From assembly GCA_031213475.1 (NCBI GenBank), contig JARUPZ010000013.1, positions 10,270,794 to 10,334,793 on the forward strand: a DNA stretch of 64,000 nucleotides, written 5' to 3'. The DNA comes from Nereocystis luetkeana. Taxonomy: Eukaryota; Sar; Phaeophyceae; Laminariales; Laminariaceae. Positions 12,690-25,600 of this stretch are shown piece by piece. Both the position numbers and the translations under genes were made by a program. A model generated the notes under the pieces. The model was not told where the DNA came from, did no database searches, and saw only the letters and a list, made by a program, of their open reading frames with translations. Within the stretch, counting starts at the first letter, position 1. Each line of letters begins with the position of its first letter.

Positions 12690-15600
12690 GAAAAAAGGTG
12701 TGCCCGGGTCTTTACAAATCAGGACCAGGTACGACGAGTATATACTATTAGTATGTGCCCTCGGTCGATCGCGTGGCTCGCGAGGTGTTTTCTTGTTTTT
12801 TTTTCGACTTGATTTTAGGCTGTGCCCGTTGTTGACTCAAAATGTACCGGACGTACACGTTTTTGTTGTTGACGTGGGGTACTATAAATAGTTTGTTTGC
12901 TGTTTGGCGCCGTGGAGTGTCTGTTCGTTTGTGTGCTCGGTATGTTGACTTTCTTTTGTTATCTTGTAGTGGGTGCGCTTGTGTTGTGTTGTACAGAACA
13001 GGCCCGCGAAAGAAAAAACAAAAACGAAGAACAACACAAGGCTCACTTTGTGGAGGAAGCTAAGAACATAGGGTTAAGAAATCGTGCTCAGCGGCGATCC
13101 GTGCACTGAACCTGCATAGTTGCCTGTGCTCAATGTTGTTTAAGCATGGTGGCACAATGGAGTTAAAATTCTTGCTCATACAATAATCAATCAACAGATG
13201 TTTCTTGTCGGCAGGCCCATACCGTATTGTGATAGTTTTGCTTTATTTTGCATGGGTTTGGGGCGGTTTCATTTACATACCCCTGTTATTCACTATTGTG
13301 GTTCGTGCGGGGATACTCTTCTGTGTTGTTCGTTCTCCTTTTTTAGTTGCCTTTTTGTGGATGTTTATTCTCGGTGTTTGCTTTCTGCTGACGGACTAGA
13401 TTTTGCCTAAATACCAATATATGACCGTCGCGGTTGTTCTTTCTGGCCAGCCAGGTGGGGGGGGTGGTACGATAGTGTGGCGTGATCCGGCATAAATAGT
13501 CGGGATATCAGTGAGTCCTGGTGTTGTGACGGCATAGCTGGGCTAATCCTTAGGCAAGGGAGTTGGTATACCCTAAAGTGTAGAGGGCTTGGTGTGAGAG
13601 TTGGTGTGACTATATGATACCAGGGTATGCATGGTAGTCGGTGTGAATGAGGGTGGAGCAATCGTTTCAACCGCAGCCCGAGATGTATCCCGTGTATACT
13701 TGGTTACTATATTGTTATTGCTTGAAATACGTCGGTGAGAGGGCAAGGTCGGCGCGTTTTTTTGCGCGGTGTGGCCCATCGTGTACTTTTGGTAAAATGA
13801 AATACCAGGCATGAGATAAAGCCCCCCTGCCTAGGATGATTAAAAATGACACAAAAGGTAAAAGAAAGGACTGCGTACTACGTATCAGACGCGGCCCGGC
13901 TGGGCCAGGCGTTCTTCCCGTAGAAACTTTCCTTGTGATTGGGTAATGTACGTAACACAGGGCGAACTTACCAATAGCAGCAGGTAGATGCAAAGCTGGA
14001 CACAAGTTCTCGGAATCATTTTATAAAATTACAACAAATCAATGTCATATCTTTGGGTTCGACCGATAAAGTGGTCGATGCTCAACTTTTCGCGAGCTGC
14101 GTGTGATTCATAAGGCGCGGTTTCGTCTTGAATGAATGTCATGACGTTCCACTAGGACTTCAGTTTATGGGAAGCGGCGAACAAGGTGCGAGTGACGGAC
14201 GCCCAGGAAAGTCTTTCATGATGTGAGGAGCGTTCCTTTCGTCACGATATGGATTTCAATGTGTATGTGTTTGGTGTCCAGGGGGAGCTTTTCTGGACGT
14301 GTACTGTAGTGTGGCCGGTTTCCCCTCCTCGGTCTTTTAGTCAGCGGAAAACTAATATCATGGCACGCTGACTTGTTCAGTCACAATGCTTGTCCCCAAG
14401 AGTTTATTTTTTTTTTAGTGTGGCGGCATCGACGACACAGACGTAGAAGATGTTATACCTGGTACACATTATGACAACAAGGGTAACTGAAAAAAACGAA
14501 AGGTGTATTGACATTTTGGTGTTGAAAAACTATGAATAACAACGTTGTAGACCTACCGCCTAGAGTATGGCGCGGCTGGCCTTCCTTCCGCCAACCAGCT
14601 GGGGGGGATGTTTTGAGGACGGTGTTCTACCGTTTCCGTGGATGAAGGCGGGGTTGGTTCCGGTTAGGGCGTGACAGACAGGGTAACGGGGGCAATGGCC
14701 CTCGGAACCGAGGCTTCCTGCGTATTCAAGCAAGTAAGCGCCCCCCCCTTGCAGCTATTATTACATTACTCAAAGAACTGGTACTATAGTGTCTGGCCAA
14801 TCGCGCTTGATAGCCTGAGCGGCTTAATATGATCTTCTCCGCGCGCCTTTCTTGACCACCGGGTGGTGCTCTGGTGCTCACTCATGGCGAGGTGGTTGCT
14901 ACATACCAGGCAAGTAAGTGTTCATGTAGTTGTGATAACATTAATGGTCACCTAGCTCATAATACAAATCTCCTATCACGTACCGGTATGAATGAATAAA
15001 GGTATAAACTGGGCTATGACGACGCCATCACATCAGAAGAAAACATCAAGCAGAGAAAAAATGGTGTGCTCACCAAAAACAGCCTCCTAGAGGGATGCTG
15101 GTGTACTCTGTAGCGCTAAGAGTAGGAGGATAATTCGAAGTAATAGCAAAGGTTCACGATCGCTTCGTCACACATTTGGTTTGCTCTCTAAAACCCCACG
15201 CCCGACCACTCGAGCGTGCCTCATACAATATGCAAACCCACTCAAACATCGGTTCTCTCACGAGAGGGGGGATCACTCCATCTTCTATGCGACTGCACGA
15301 GTGTTGGTAGCAGTTTAGCGCCGAAATCTCATCTGCTTCACGCCCTAGTCGACTGCAGGATGTCAGCTCGACATGCTTGATAGAGCTGCCTGGTCGCTAA
15401 CAATATACCTGGTAGGAGATATTCAACATCATCATCATCCTCATCAGCTCCCAACCGTGATGATCATCACGCACAGCCTCGACATAACCAGCTACAAAAC
15501 AGCCACAGCATGGTTTGCTTTGGCAATCACAGTAGGACCACCGGACCAACGGCTACGTTCGAGCCCCCTGGCTATATAGATTGGGCAAAGGTACGAATAC

Positions 15601-16890
15601 AACATTAATAACGAAACATACGTACACTCTCAAACCGGCACCAGGCACGGCAGACCAGTCAGATACATGCAGTACGTAGTATGACAGCGCCAAGCACAGC
15701 TGCTCGGTAGACGAGTGCTGTTGGGGAAATTACGGCACGACTAACACCTACTTGCAGCAAGTCCTACAGCAGTAGATGGCAGTCTCAAGCACTAGAAGAT
15801 AGCCTCAAGAACTAGAAAACAGTCTCGAGCACTAGATATTACTGTAGTTTCAAACACAAAATAAAATACAATCTCAGGTATTATTACAGCTATAATAATA
15901 GTAGGCTCCAAATAATATGCCCGTTCAGTTTTCTACCGTTCCGAGCAGACGCCTGACCAATCGGACGAGATAAACGGGTGGGGAAAAATACTTAAGATGA
16001 CAACGACGACAACAACAGCAATAACAACAACGACAAAAACAAACCAACGGTTCCGTTGTTTTGTTCGTGCAGACTTCACAAGTCTTACTCATACCCTACC
16101 GTCACCTTTTACGATAACAAGCGCAACTTCACCGACTACCCCTGTTGTTCAATACAGCCCACTCGGACGTACTGACTCGACACAAAGGCAACGAAAACTA
16201 AAGATGATGAGCATTACATAAATTAAGCTATTAATACCTCCCAGGGTTAACTCTCAGGGCTCAGCTAGAAGTACTCGTACCTCTCAGAGGTAAGCAACAT
16301 AAAAATAAATCCACGTACGTATATAGCCAAGGCAGGAGTAAACGCTGGTTCGCCAGTGAGTCCCACACCGACAACAGCGTTATTTTTTAGAATTTTTGAA
16401 GATTCCAAGATAAAACGTGTAAAAAACAGCGGAGCTTTTTGCGGGCGGCGGCGACAATTACGTCTCGACGCCGCGCCTTCAATAGCGCTTCCACCCCGCC
16501 ACAACACACTTATCCGGCCAATTTCTCTAATTTGAAGACCACAAAATGCTATGATAGCTACCTGGTTGAGCCTATAACGCTTGCTCACCGCCAGTAAAAA
16601 ACAAAAGGGACATAGTAGTACTGGGTGAAAGTGTTACGTAGTACGACGAATACTAAATAAACTACGTACGGGAAAGGGGGTTGCCGGGCCCGAAAACACC
16701 AGATGACTGGTTGCCTGGGCCTACAGCCTTAGGAGAAACAAACAAACCGAAGTAACGACACCACCGCGCCAAATACCCCAGCACCCGTGAGCAAACACGA
16801 CCAGATAATCTGCAGTAGTATTAATCGTAGTAACAGTCAAAAATAGTAGCCCCATCCCCCCACCCGATCACCGCCTTCGTCTCTACGCCT
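12690..16890. other. Intergenic, low feature density
   Basis: Apart from the repeat at 13031-13230, a few TACCWGGTA words (14457, 15406) and short AAC runs near 15996, nothing is recognisable. Frames are short and unsupported. Confidence 0.5.
13031..13230. repeat. Dispersed repeat pair, copy 1
   Basis: AACACAAGGCTCACTTTGTG, AATCGTGCTCAGCGGCGA and GATGTTTCTTGTCGGC correspond in order to blocks at 32365-32590. A moderately diverged, unnamed repeat. Confidence 0.5.
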
Positions 16891-16893
16891 GCG

Positions 16894-19800
16894 CTATTCC
16901 TCCCCACGCCCTGTAGCGTTCGCTTGTCGCTGTCTCAACCTTTCCGCCCTTTCCCGTCTCGCGCGCGGGTCAGAGCTGAACCTGGTTGAGCTCGGCTTCT
17001 TGGGAGCCGACGTAGCTACGACCGCGGCTACGCGTGCTTTCGCCACAGGTCTGCTCTCTCCCTCCCTACCGCCGCTGGCCCTCTTCTCCTCCCGTGCCGC
17101 CCGCGGCTGACCTCTCTCTTGCGGCGGACCGGGGCTCTTGCTGGTGCGCTCTTGACTCACCCTCCGTTCTTCCTGCATGAGCATCTTGTGAATATCTTTG
17201 CGGCCCGCGCTCTTCCGCCGCTCGTGTCGCTCCTGGTGCGCCTCAACGCTCTTCTCGCGGCCCGAGGAGGCGTACGCCTGGCCCTGGCTGCTCGAGCGGG
17301 CGCCGTGGCCGGCACGGTTCTCGGAACGGTGCTCGGAACGATGGGCCCGGCGCTCGCGGCTTCTTCCCCCCTGCCGTTGTCCGCGACCTTGCGAGGAGTC
17401 GTGGCCCTCGTCGCGGGCGCGCCGCCGCCTTCGCTCTCCCTCCGTCTCGCGATCCGGACCGGGAGGATTTGTTTTGCTGCGGACCCCGCGGCTCGCGTCG
17501 TTCGAAACGGCCCCCGCATCACCGTGGCCTCTGCGCTCGCTTTCTCTGCCGCGGTGCTGGTGCTCTTGACCCTGCCCAGAGCGGTGCTGGTGGACTTCTC
17601 CCGAGGAGCGGTGGCGGTTCTGCCCCTCCTTAGCTTCGCTCCTCGATCGGTGTCCGCGTTCAGCTGTGCGGTCGGCTCCCCCCCGGGCCTCTTGTGAGCG
17701 CCCTTGGCGGCGCCTCTGAACGGTCTCCGCGGCCTCCGCTCGGAGAGCCGCGGCCGCCACATTCGCTGTTGTGCTGTGGCCGTTGCCGCGTCGCTCACCC
17801 TCTGGAAGCCCGTGCCCCGCGCTGTGTCGTTGCGGGCGAAGTTCGTTGCCCCCACCGTCCCGCAAAGTCGACGGAGACGGTGGCGCGGGAGCGTGCGGAG
17901 CTTCCACCGAGGGGGCGTTCCAATTTTGCTCTGCGAAAGCCTTGTCCAGTGTGTGGAGCTCCTCCGCGTCCTCCGCGTCTTCGGTGGGCACCACGCGGCG
18001 GGAGCGGGACTTTGTCGAGCCCCCCCGCGATGGCCGGGATGGCATGCGCCTGTCCTCATCGTCGGCAGCGGCAGCATTGCCGCGGTCTCCATTCCCAACC
18101 GTCCCCTTTCCACCGCGGGGCCTAGGCCTTGATTTTGAGTTAGACCTGCCGTTTTTGTCTCTAGCCACCGTGATGCGGGCGGGAATCGGCGCGACGTCAC
18201 CCGGCGGCGGCGGGGGCTGCACGGGAAGATCACCGAGCGGGACCTCCGGAGAAGCGGCGTTATGACTGCTGGGAGCATCATCCAAATCGAGAGCGGCCAT
18301 GATGTCCATCATGGAAATCTGCCTGCCTTCCATCTCAGGAGTCTTCCCCGTCCGCACACCGTTCTCGCCCCCTATGTCAACACGTTGCGGGTCTTCTACC
18401 CAGTCGTACTTCTTGCTCTTGTCGCTCAGCCTGCTGCTGGCGCTCTTCATGGCCTGCAGCATCCTGTTCCCGGCGGCGCCCTCCAAGCGGGACGGTGGCT
18501 GCGCGTCGTGCTCCATATCCTCCGGCTCCACCTTATCATACCCCGTCCTCCGCAGGTACGCTTTCAGCTCCCTCCCCCCGCTCCAACGGGGGTTCTTCTT
18601 TCCACTCACCGATATCCCCACCCTGGGGTCCGACGGCCAGGACGCGTCGCTCGGCGGCCTGTCCTTAGCGGCTCCCGGAAGCCGCAGCGCGGTGTGCGCC
18701 TCAACAGGCGGCAGCGCGCTCCGTCTCGGGGGGTGGCGATCTAAGGCGGTAGCAGCGGTGGCGGCGGCGCTGCCAACGGTTGCCGCGGGGGCGGGTGGGA
18801 CGGGGCCGCCGTCGCGGCGCGGCGCCTTACCCCTCGGCTTGTGGGGCTGCTGTTGTCGCGGTTTCCTGCCGTGCGCCGGCTTTCCGGCTTCCGCGGCTGA
18901 CAGGCGCGCGGCCGTTGTCGGCACCGCTGTCTTCTTTGCGTCGGGATGGGGCTGCCTCCTTCCTCCCGGCTTCGTGGGGTCGGCGGCGGAGGAAGAGCCC
19001 TTGGCGCGGAGGGGCGGAGAGACGTCCGGAGAGGTCCCCCCGTCGTTGAAGTCTTCGTAGATCGCGGACCGCGAGTGTTTGTACGTAAGCGCTTTTTGTT
19101 GCTGGAAAAATGAATGGGGGGGGGGGGGGGGGGGGGGGGGACAAACGAAGGGGCTTAGCATAATAAGGAGGGGGGGCGGGGGAGATGTCCGGACTTAATA
19201 ATCGGGCATTTCGACCTAAGATTGTCAAGTGTCATACCAGATACTGTAGTATCTGTTCGACATTTGTGTTGCATATTTGTACAAGCAGTCGATAACCTTC
19301 AGCGACAACACTTGACGGCAAAATGGCTTATTCCCTCAAGCCGCGTCGTTTTCGGAAGTTCTGTCACGCTGCGATGGCTGGAGCAGGTGTCACGGCGGCC
19401 GGCACGGGCGCTAATCGAGTAATAACTCGCGTAGTTGAGCCTATAAAAAAGCCCGCGTACCGCACGCACTGCCAGACAAAACAGCAGCTCGTCTTGCCAT
19501 CGTGCCAATCGCACACGAGACCCTCGCGAACAAAGCAACAGAGGCATGAACATGGGCATGAAGCCTTGAGGACAATTTTCCGCCACAGCTGTTGCTATTA
19601 CAATATAACACAGTCATGCGTATGCGCATTTGCGGACACACGTCTACCCCAGTTGTTACTCGCAGTAGGTTCATCTACACCGTACCAGTATATACTTCGT
19701 ATACCGGGTACATAATTGTTGATGTTCGCAGCTCTGTAGACAAAATTGCACCCAGAGCTTTAGCCCTTTAGAGGCTGTAGAGGAATATCCTCGTATTTGT

Positions 19801-22800
19801 GGACAAAGGAATGCCCTACGTACGTAAACAATTTTGGACAAAACTATAAGATGGTATAATACACAATTGTCGAAACATCTACACACGTGGCATATACAAC
19901 TGTACACCGTAAATTTGCACATGTCTGTGGATAACGCTATACATCTATGTATACACTGGTGGACAAATATACATAGTTACACGTTTTTGTGGACAAATAT
20001 ACACGATGCCAGGTACAAATGAGTACACCTCCGGAGACAAATCTACAAATCTATGTTTATAGATATATGTGGACAAACTAGTTGTACATAATAACACACA
20101 ACTGTGGACAAATCTATTGATATACGCAGCATTTGTGGACACAGACCAACACGTTTGTGGACATTTGTCCGCCCACGGATGAAACTCTCACGTCTTTATG
20201 GATGCCCCGGTAGCAACAGATGGCCGTGAGCACGCCGAGGGCGATGATTGCGCTGACGGTCGCAATCATAGCAAAGCTACCCCCCGTGTAAAACGCCTTC
20301 GCTTTCCCTATGAACGACCCGGACGGAGCCGTTTCGACAAGGCCGCCCTGACACGTTACGCCAAGAGCGTCCGCCACACAGCACGGACAGTCGTTCCTGT
20401 TCCGACGTTTTCAGTGTTTGGGGAGAGAAACAGAAGGCCAGCAACAACGCGGATGAAGGGGGGAGGGGAGAGGGGGGAAGAGGGAGGGGGGAGGGGGACG
20501 ACGAGTCAACGGCTGGCTTGGCGGCGCGCCTAAGGCAAGAACGCAAAGAAGGGGGCGTTCCTATCGGTAGCAGCCAAGTCTTGGCTCTTTCATCCAAAAT
20601 GTTACCTACATGATGAATAGCGACGAGCAATGAAAATGCTGAAGCCATAGCGCGCTTTAACTGAAGACAAGTGCAGAGAGGGGGAGGCACGCGTGACCAC
20701 GGCTCAAACAGACAGCTACCGAGGGGGACAAGCTGGAAAAGTAAAAGTGATCCTTGAATAAATACTAGTGGTGTAAGCTATTGCTAGAAATTCGAGCAAG
20801 CAGGACATTTGTAACTGTCGTGACCTTGCGCGTGGGTTGGGGAGGGATACTTCGAACAAAAAAGTCACCAGTCCTGTTTTCGTCGTGGTTATCTACCGTT
20901 GTCTTTCGTCGGCGATCTCGAAAGGGGCAGCTGAAAGGTCCCCTAGGTTTTGGCGCCGTGGAAAGCAGAAACTAAAAAAAGTGCATCCGTTCGTGAAACA
21001 AAAGCACATGCACGCACGCACACATGCACATACCGCAGCCAGCCGCGCGCGCAAAACAAACCAAGGCTCACCAGTCCGGGTAACGAGCGTCGGGGAAGTC
21101 GGCCTGCCAGAACTCCCGATTCACGAAGCAGAGGCGGCACTCCGTCACCCCGCCTCCGCCGCACCCCGACACCCCGCCCCCCCCCTCCAAACACGCCTCG
21201 TCGTAGTACATCCCGACGCTGAGTCCGCTGAGCTCCACCACCCCTACATCTAAGCCTATGCATGGCGAATCATCTGGCAAGGAGCAATAGTCGTCTGAGC
21301 TGGTTTTCGAGTCTGTCGACGGTGGGCCGCTCGCAGCAGAGTCGTCGACAGATTTGCACGTCCCACCCCCCACCTATACCGGAAGAGCGGGAGAGGGGAC
21401 GGGGAGGGAGGGGTTGGGGGGGAAGAAGAGGAGGGGAGGTGAGGAGAGGGGTTAGGGGTGTAGTAGAGAAGGAGACGAAACATTAAACATCGTCTGGTGT
21501 TCATTCAACTGCCACCATATAGGGGGGCATGTCGCCCGCACCGTGTTTTCACGAACCAGCCACCAGACCCACAGGGTACTCACCACTCTGCCCAAATATG
21601 CAATACCCGACCACTATTCACATCAAACACCTAAATGCGAATATAGTAGCGGAAAGATCGGCATACTTTGGGACGGGCTGCCAAATACCAGCAGGATAGA
21701 GGGGCCGCTATCAGCCTCATATATGCAAGGATGAGGGCGGCATTTCACTGACGTGAGGGGAGACGCCTGCCGGAGCACAAAAAAAAAGGGAACAACATGG
21801 AAAGAAGCCAACTTGCCTCGAACTCCAGCGTTCCCCCCGACCCTCCCTGCACGCCGCAAACAGTCCACGACGCCTCCGAACTCCACGCCGAGTTAGCAGT
21901 GGATGTGAACGTGTAGTGGCCATCTTCAAGGCACAGGCTTTTCACCGCCGAGTAGTGGCCAGATGACAAGGACCCATCACCCACTGGAGAAGTTAGGTCC
22001 GATGCAGATAGGGCCTGCGTGATGCTCCAGGTGTCCACCCGCCCGGGAAGGGCTCCGGCCCAGCCATCGCCGTACTCGTCTTCCATGAGGACCTGTTTTT
22101 GTTTTGGGGGGGAGGGGGGGGGGGGGGTCGGCGTGGATATATCGTAATCATGATTTAAGTTTTACGGGGGGGGCGGGAGCGTTGGATTGGAACGTTGGGT
22201 TGGAGCGAGGTTGATGTGTCCATTGACTTTCAGGATTTATTCAGAACTCACAACAACTGAGGTGGCGTCACACGGGACAATTATTACGGGGACCATATTT
22301 TATAGGACTTATGGTATACATAAAAACCTATATATTTGACCATTTTTATTAACAATATTTGGTCCTACCTGGTATTAACTATGGCCCCCCGGAATAGGCT
22401 TACATCCATACTTGCTCTTTTTTGCGGTGGCGATGGCGTAAAAATTAGGCTTGCATCTACCTTGATATATTTAGCGCAGAGCTCCTCTCAAGACTTACCA
22501 CATAACTTACCGCAGGCGACAAACAGCAAAATCTAGCCAACTTATTACTGTAGTCAGCGACTTCTACCCATAACAACAGTCCAGCCAACTCACACAGCCT
22601 TCCAAAGGTTATCGCAGGCAACAAACCGCAACATCAACCAACTCACACAGTCCCACGAATTAAAACCACACGTGCCTGTTGATATTAAGATTCTACCACT
22701 GGCCATGTAAAACAACTCGTCAGCGACTTATAGTCATAGTCAGCCAACTTGCCGGTCGCCCCGGTGGGTCAAGTGGTTAACCTCGAATTCCACTTGCGTT

Positions 22801-23450
22801 TGAGTCCTGGGTTCGAGCCCCAGGTGGGTCGGACATTTGACTTTATTTGCAAAAATAAAAATAAAAAAGGATTCAATTGTTGAGAGCGCCTTGCAGCGTG
22901 GGTAGGCACAATTCGATGCGAGTCGACGAGGGAAGAAAAGGCTGAAATCTTCTCGCGATAAAAATGAAGGCACGTACCGCAGCGGGAAGGGGGGAGAAGA
23001 GCCTGCTATGTGACCCCGGATCTGAGTTACGAGTTGGAAGGAGAGAGAGAAGAAGATGTGCGAAGATAATAAATGGGATGAGCAAAAAAAAATAAAAAAA
23101 TAAAACTCACAGCCCCCTACTACGGGGTGGGCACAGTAATCACAACTAATAAGAGCCCACAATGGACCCAAAAGCCTTGTATTCCCCTATGTTTGCACAT
23201 CATACTTGGTTCTGGTTACTACCGTATATTCTCCCGTAATAGTACACGGCCAAGATTGACTCACCTCAACTCCCGTACTGATGGAGTTACACTCGCTTGC
23301 CGGCGAGCAGGTTTCCCCCAGATCGCACGATATGTCAATCACCCCGCCCGGGGAGGATGCTGATGCCGACGCCGCAGGCGAGGAAGTGGTGGTAAGCCCG
23401 CCAACTTGGGACGTTTGCCCCGGGACATCTTCGTACTCGTTGACGTACAC
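16894..23450 (-). CDS. Gene A: single-pass membrane protein with GDGW-type ectodomain and long basic tail (5' end missing)
   Basis: Five minus-strand exons join in phase: 23450-23265, 22092-21817, 21373-21072, 20396-20192 and 19101-16894 (stop included), giving 1,058 residues. Residues 1-62 are Ser/Thr/Ala-rich with four Cys. Residues 63-154 carry D-E-Y-G-D-G-W-A-G near the start and L-C-L-E-D-G-H-Y-T-F later, the layout of the DSYGDGWNG-type modules of secreted protist proteins. Residues 155-295 are Cys-rich, ending near W-N-D-C-P-C-C. A hydrophobic helix spans about 296-317, followed by C-C-Y-R-G, so the C-terminal 740 residues should be cytoplasmic. That tail is disordered, Arg/Ser/Gly-rich and basic, with one more ordered stretch at about 478-598. 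All acceptors are AG; the second intron uses a GC donor (GAG|GCAAGT). A poly-C tract precedes the last acceptor, so the long last exon should not be read as its own gene starting in poly-proline. No signal peptide or first exon was found upstream. Ligand and function are unknown; a surface receptor or scaffold is inference. Confidence 0.72.
19720..20170. repeat. TGTGGACAAAT-type imperfect tandem repeat in gene A
   Basis: A word close to TTTGTGGACAAATNTACA recurs about every 25-45 bp roughly ten times between 19720 and 20170. It fills the 5' half of the last intron of gene A (19102-20191). Several copies are followed by ATATACA. No coding content is visible in it. Confidence 0.6.
22282..22396. 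mobile_element. MITE-1, copy 3 (inside gene A intron)
   Basis: Inverted orientation of the core. The right arm reads GGTCCTA-CCTGG-TATTAACTATGG. Copy 4 has GGTCCTATTAACTATGG at the same place, so this copy carries a clean 7-bp insertion. It lies in the intron between the first two recognised exons of gene A. Confidence 0.8.
22751..23104 (+). mobile_element. tRNA-headed SINE, full copy 2 (in gene A intron)
   Basis: Complete element: head with GGGTCAAGTGGTTAACC and GGTTCGAGCCCC, linker TTTGCAAAAATAAAAATAAA, the full body, AATAAATGGGATGAGC and an A-rich tail. Inserted antisense to gene A between its first two recognised exons. No clear target-site duplication was found by eye. Confidence 0.85.
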
Positions 23451-23529
23451 CTGTCCAAACGATATCAATGTCAACTCGAGGATACGGGTGGGTTTTAAGC
23501 CGGTAGCGGGTTTCGAATGGAACTAGAGT

Positions 23530-24210
23530 AGGCTTTTGTCCAATCCCACTATGTATCCCCTCCCACCATCCTACGTATCACCTCAGCATCAATCAACTCA
23601 CCACCACCACCCCATCCTTCCGACATCCGCAAATCCCACCATCCCATCACCCCACCGTCCCATCAACCCGCAACCAATGTCACCATCACATCATCCTACC
23701 ATCAACCCACCACACCATTTCACTATCTCTTCATCCCACCATCAAGTCCTAAATTCCATAATCCGATCGTACCACCTTCCAATCGCCCCACCACCATCCC
23801 ACCATGCCTCCATCTAATCAATCCACGACCACTGCCCCATCATCCCGTCACTCAACCATACATGAACCAACCACCACCATCACGATCCCATCATCTCACC
23901 TCGCCATCACATCAACGCACCAACACCACCCCCCCCACGATCCGACTATCCCAGCACCCGCTTTTCCCAAGATCTGATTATCTCAACATCAAACGATCCC
24001 ACGATCCCATCCCCCCATCATCACCACCACCCACCATCACCACCAACACCCCATCAGACCATATCATACCATACCAAACCATGCCATATCATACCATAGC
24101 ACCCTGTCCCATACCATATCATTCCATACCATACTTTACCAAACCATACCTTTCTATCCCATCCCAGCACCATCGCATCTCACCTGGATACGAACACTGT
24201 GCGGTTCGGT
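23530..24210. repeat. CCACCATC minisatellite and CCATACCATA tract
   Basis: 23560-24060 is imperfect CACCATCCCA/CATCAACCCA repeats. 24055-24150 is CATACCATAC repeats. The region lies just upstream of the first recognised exon of gene A and may hide its missing 5' intron. No coding exon is visible. Confidence 0.6.
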
Positions 24211-24776
24211 ATCACTTTCATGCTCTACCGCCACACTGTATGCAAATCTATCTCCCTCCCATCGCGCCGTCGCGCATACGCTGTACCGACAAGCCCCCTC
24301 GTCCTGCCAAACGAGTTACAAAGAAAAACAGCGATTTTTTTAAAGCAAATTTTATGCAGTGAGTTTTAAACCGTAGAGTTAAAGTGGAAAGTTTCAAACA
24401 GGGAATAAAACAAACAAACTATTTTCAAACAGCAAAGTTAAAGCAAATGTCCGACAACTACTTCAAAAACGAGTTGTTTCGCACTACAAGCAAGTTTCAA
24501 AGAGCAATTTGTTTAAACAAGTTACAAGCAACAAACTTTGCAGACAACCTGTGAGTGTCAAGATAAAACCTTCGATCAAGGTTCAAACAACCAACGTTCA
24601 AAACAAAAACGTAAAATCTGTAAATAACAGCATTCGAACAACGACCACAATAATACGATACTTGAATTTCAAGCAGCTTTCAAACAGCAAGCAAGCGTCG
24701 AGCAACAACTTTCAAGCAACGAATAAGTTCCACAAAGCAGCCTACACACAACAATTTCTGGGTGTGGTACAGTAGT

Positions 24777-24940
24777 AGAACATCTGCACTTTTCTAGCGA
24801 GAAACATGAAGGCATGCACGGGAGCGGGGAGGGGCGACGAGTGCCTGCTATCTGATAGAGGGGTCTGAGATACGAAAGAGAAGGAGCTGGAGGAAAAAGT
24901 AGTGCAAATATCAAAACTAATAAATGGGATGCCGCCCACG
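24777..24940 (+). mobile_element. SINE body fragment
   Basis: GCGAGAAACATGAAGGCATG, GACGAGTGCCTGCTATCTGA, GTCTGAGATACGAAAGAGAA and AATAAATGGGATG are diverged versions of the SINE body. No head. Confidence 0.6.
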
Positions 24941-24959
24941 AAACGACCACACCGCGTCA

Positions 24960-25012
24960 AAAAGGTGGCAGCGGGTGGGTGGGTGGGTGGGTGGGTGGGT
25001 GGGTGGGTGGAT
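24960..25012. repeat. GGGT tetranucleotide run
   Basis: Eleven or so GGGT/GGTG units, at the 3' end of the SINE fragment 24777-24940. Confidence 0.8.
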
Positions 25013-25074
25013 GGGTTCACATCGTCCTGATACGTATACCGACGACGTCCGACGTGCCGACATGCACGGACATG

Positions 25075-25600
25075 TCCAGCCGATACACTGACATCGTTAC
25101 CGTTCGAAAGTATCCACCCGTCGTACAGATCATCTACAGATAGATCACATAGATCATATAGATCATACAGACCAATTAAATACTAACCTGCCGAGATGAG
25201 ATGTTGTGCAAAATCTGTACAGCACAGCGACGTACCGACATGCACCGAGGTATCTATCCGACACGGCCATCACTCACCGTTACCTACCCAAAAATACCCA
25301 CACGTCGGACGGACCATGATCCGGACCATTTAAATTATCTCGTACGAGTATATTGCCGTTATGATTCTGCTGTGTAGGATTTGCACAGCACGGATCCAAC
25401 CCAAAAAAAATGTGCTATTGATAGATCATGCAGATGATACGGGTCCCACCCGGCAACATGAGGCAGATCATACTGATCAGGGGTATAGATAAATAACCCT
25501 GAAATATCAGGGTCGTGAATACGGAATGATTTGTAGATGATCTGTAGATGGTCTGTGGATGATCTGCGGATGATCTGTAGATGATCTGTCCGAGTTGTGA
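25075..25600. repeat. GATC-rich dispersed element
   Basis: Repeats of AGATCAT/GATCTGTAGAT with interspersed GGGTCCCACCCGGCAACATG-like blocks. Similar blocks occur at 34090-34360, 49500-50050 and 54270-54530, including the shared GATTCCCACAGTTNATGAT and GCCGGGTGGGA words. Confidence 0.6.

Noticed and set aside
17119..19060. Long plus-strand frames opposite gene A's last exon
   Set aside because: High GC removes stop codons on the opposite strand. They lack splice support and their composition mirrors the minus-strand coding sequence.
16894..19161. Last exon of gene A as an independent 755-residue gene
   Set aside because: The start would lie in a C homopolymer that makes a good polypyrimidine tract, and the AG at 19102-19103 is phase-compatible with the upstream helix exon.
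20114..20191. Extension of the gene A helix exon to the stop at 20114 as the main form
   Set aside because: The stretch is the TGTGGACAAAT repeat, and a GTGAGAG donor at 20191 joins in phase to the tail exon. Kept only as a possible retained-intron form.
23530..24360. Histidine/proline-rich proteins
   Set aside because: Frames are products of the CCACCATC minisatellite.
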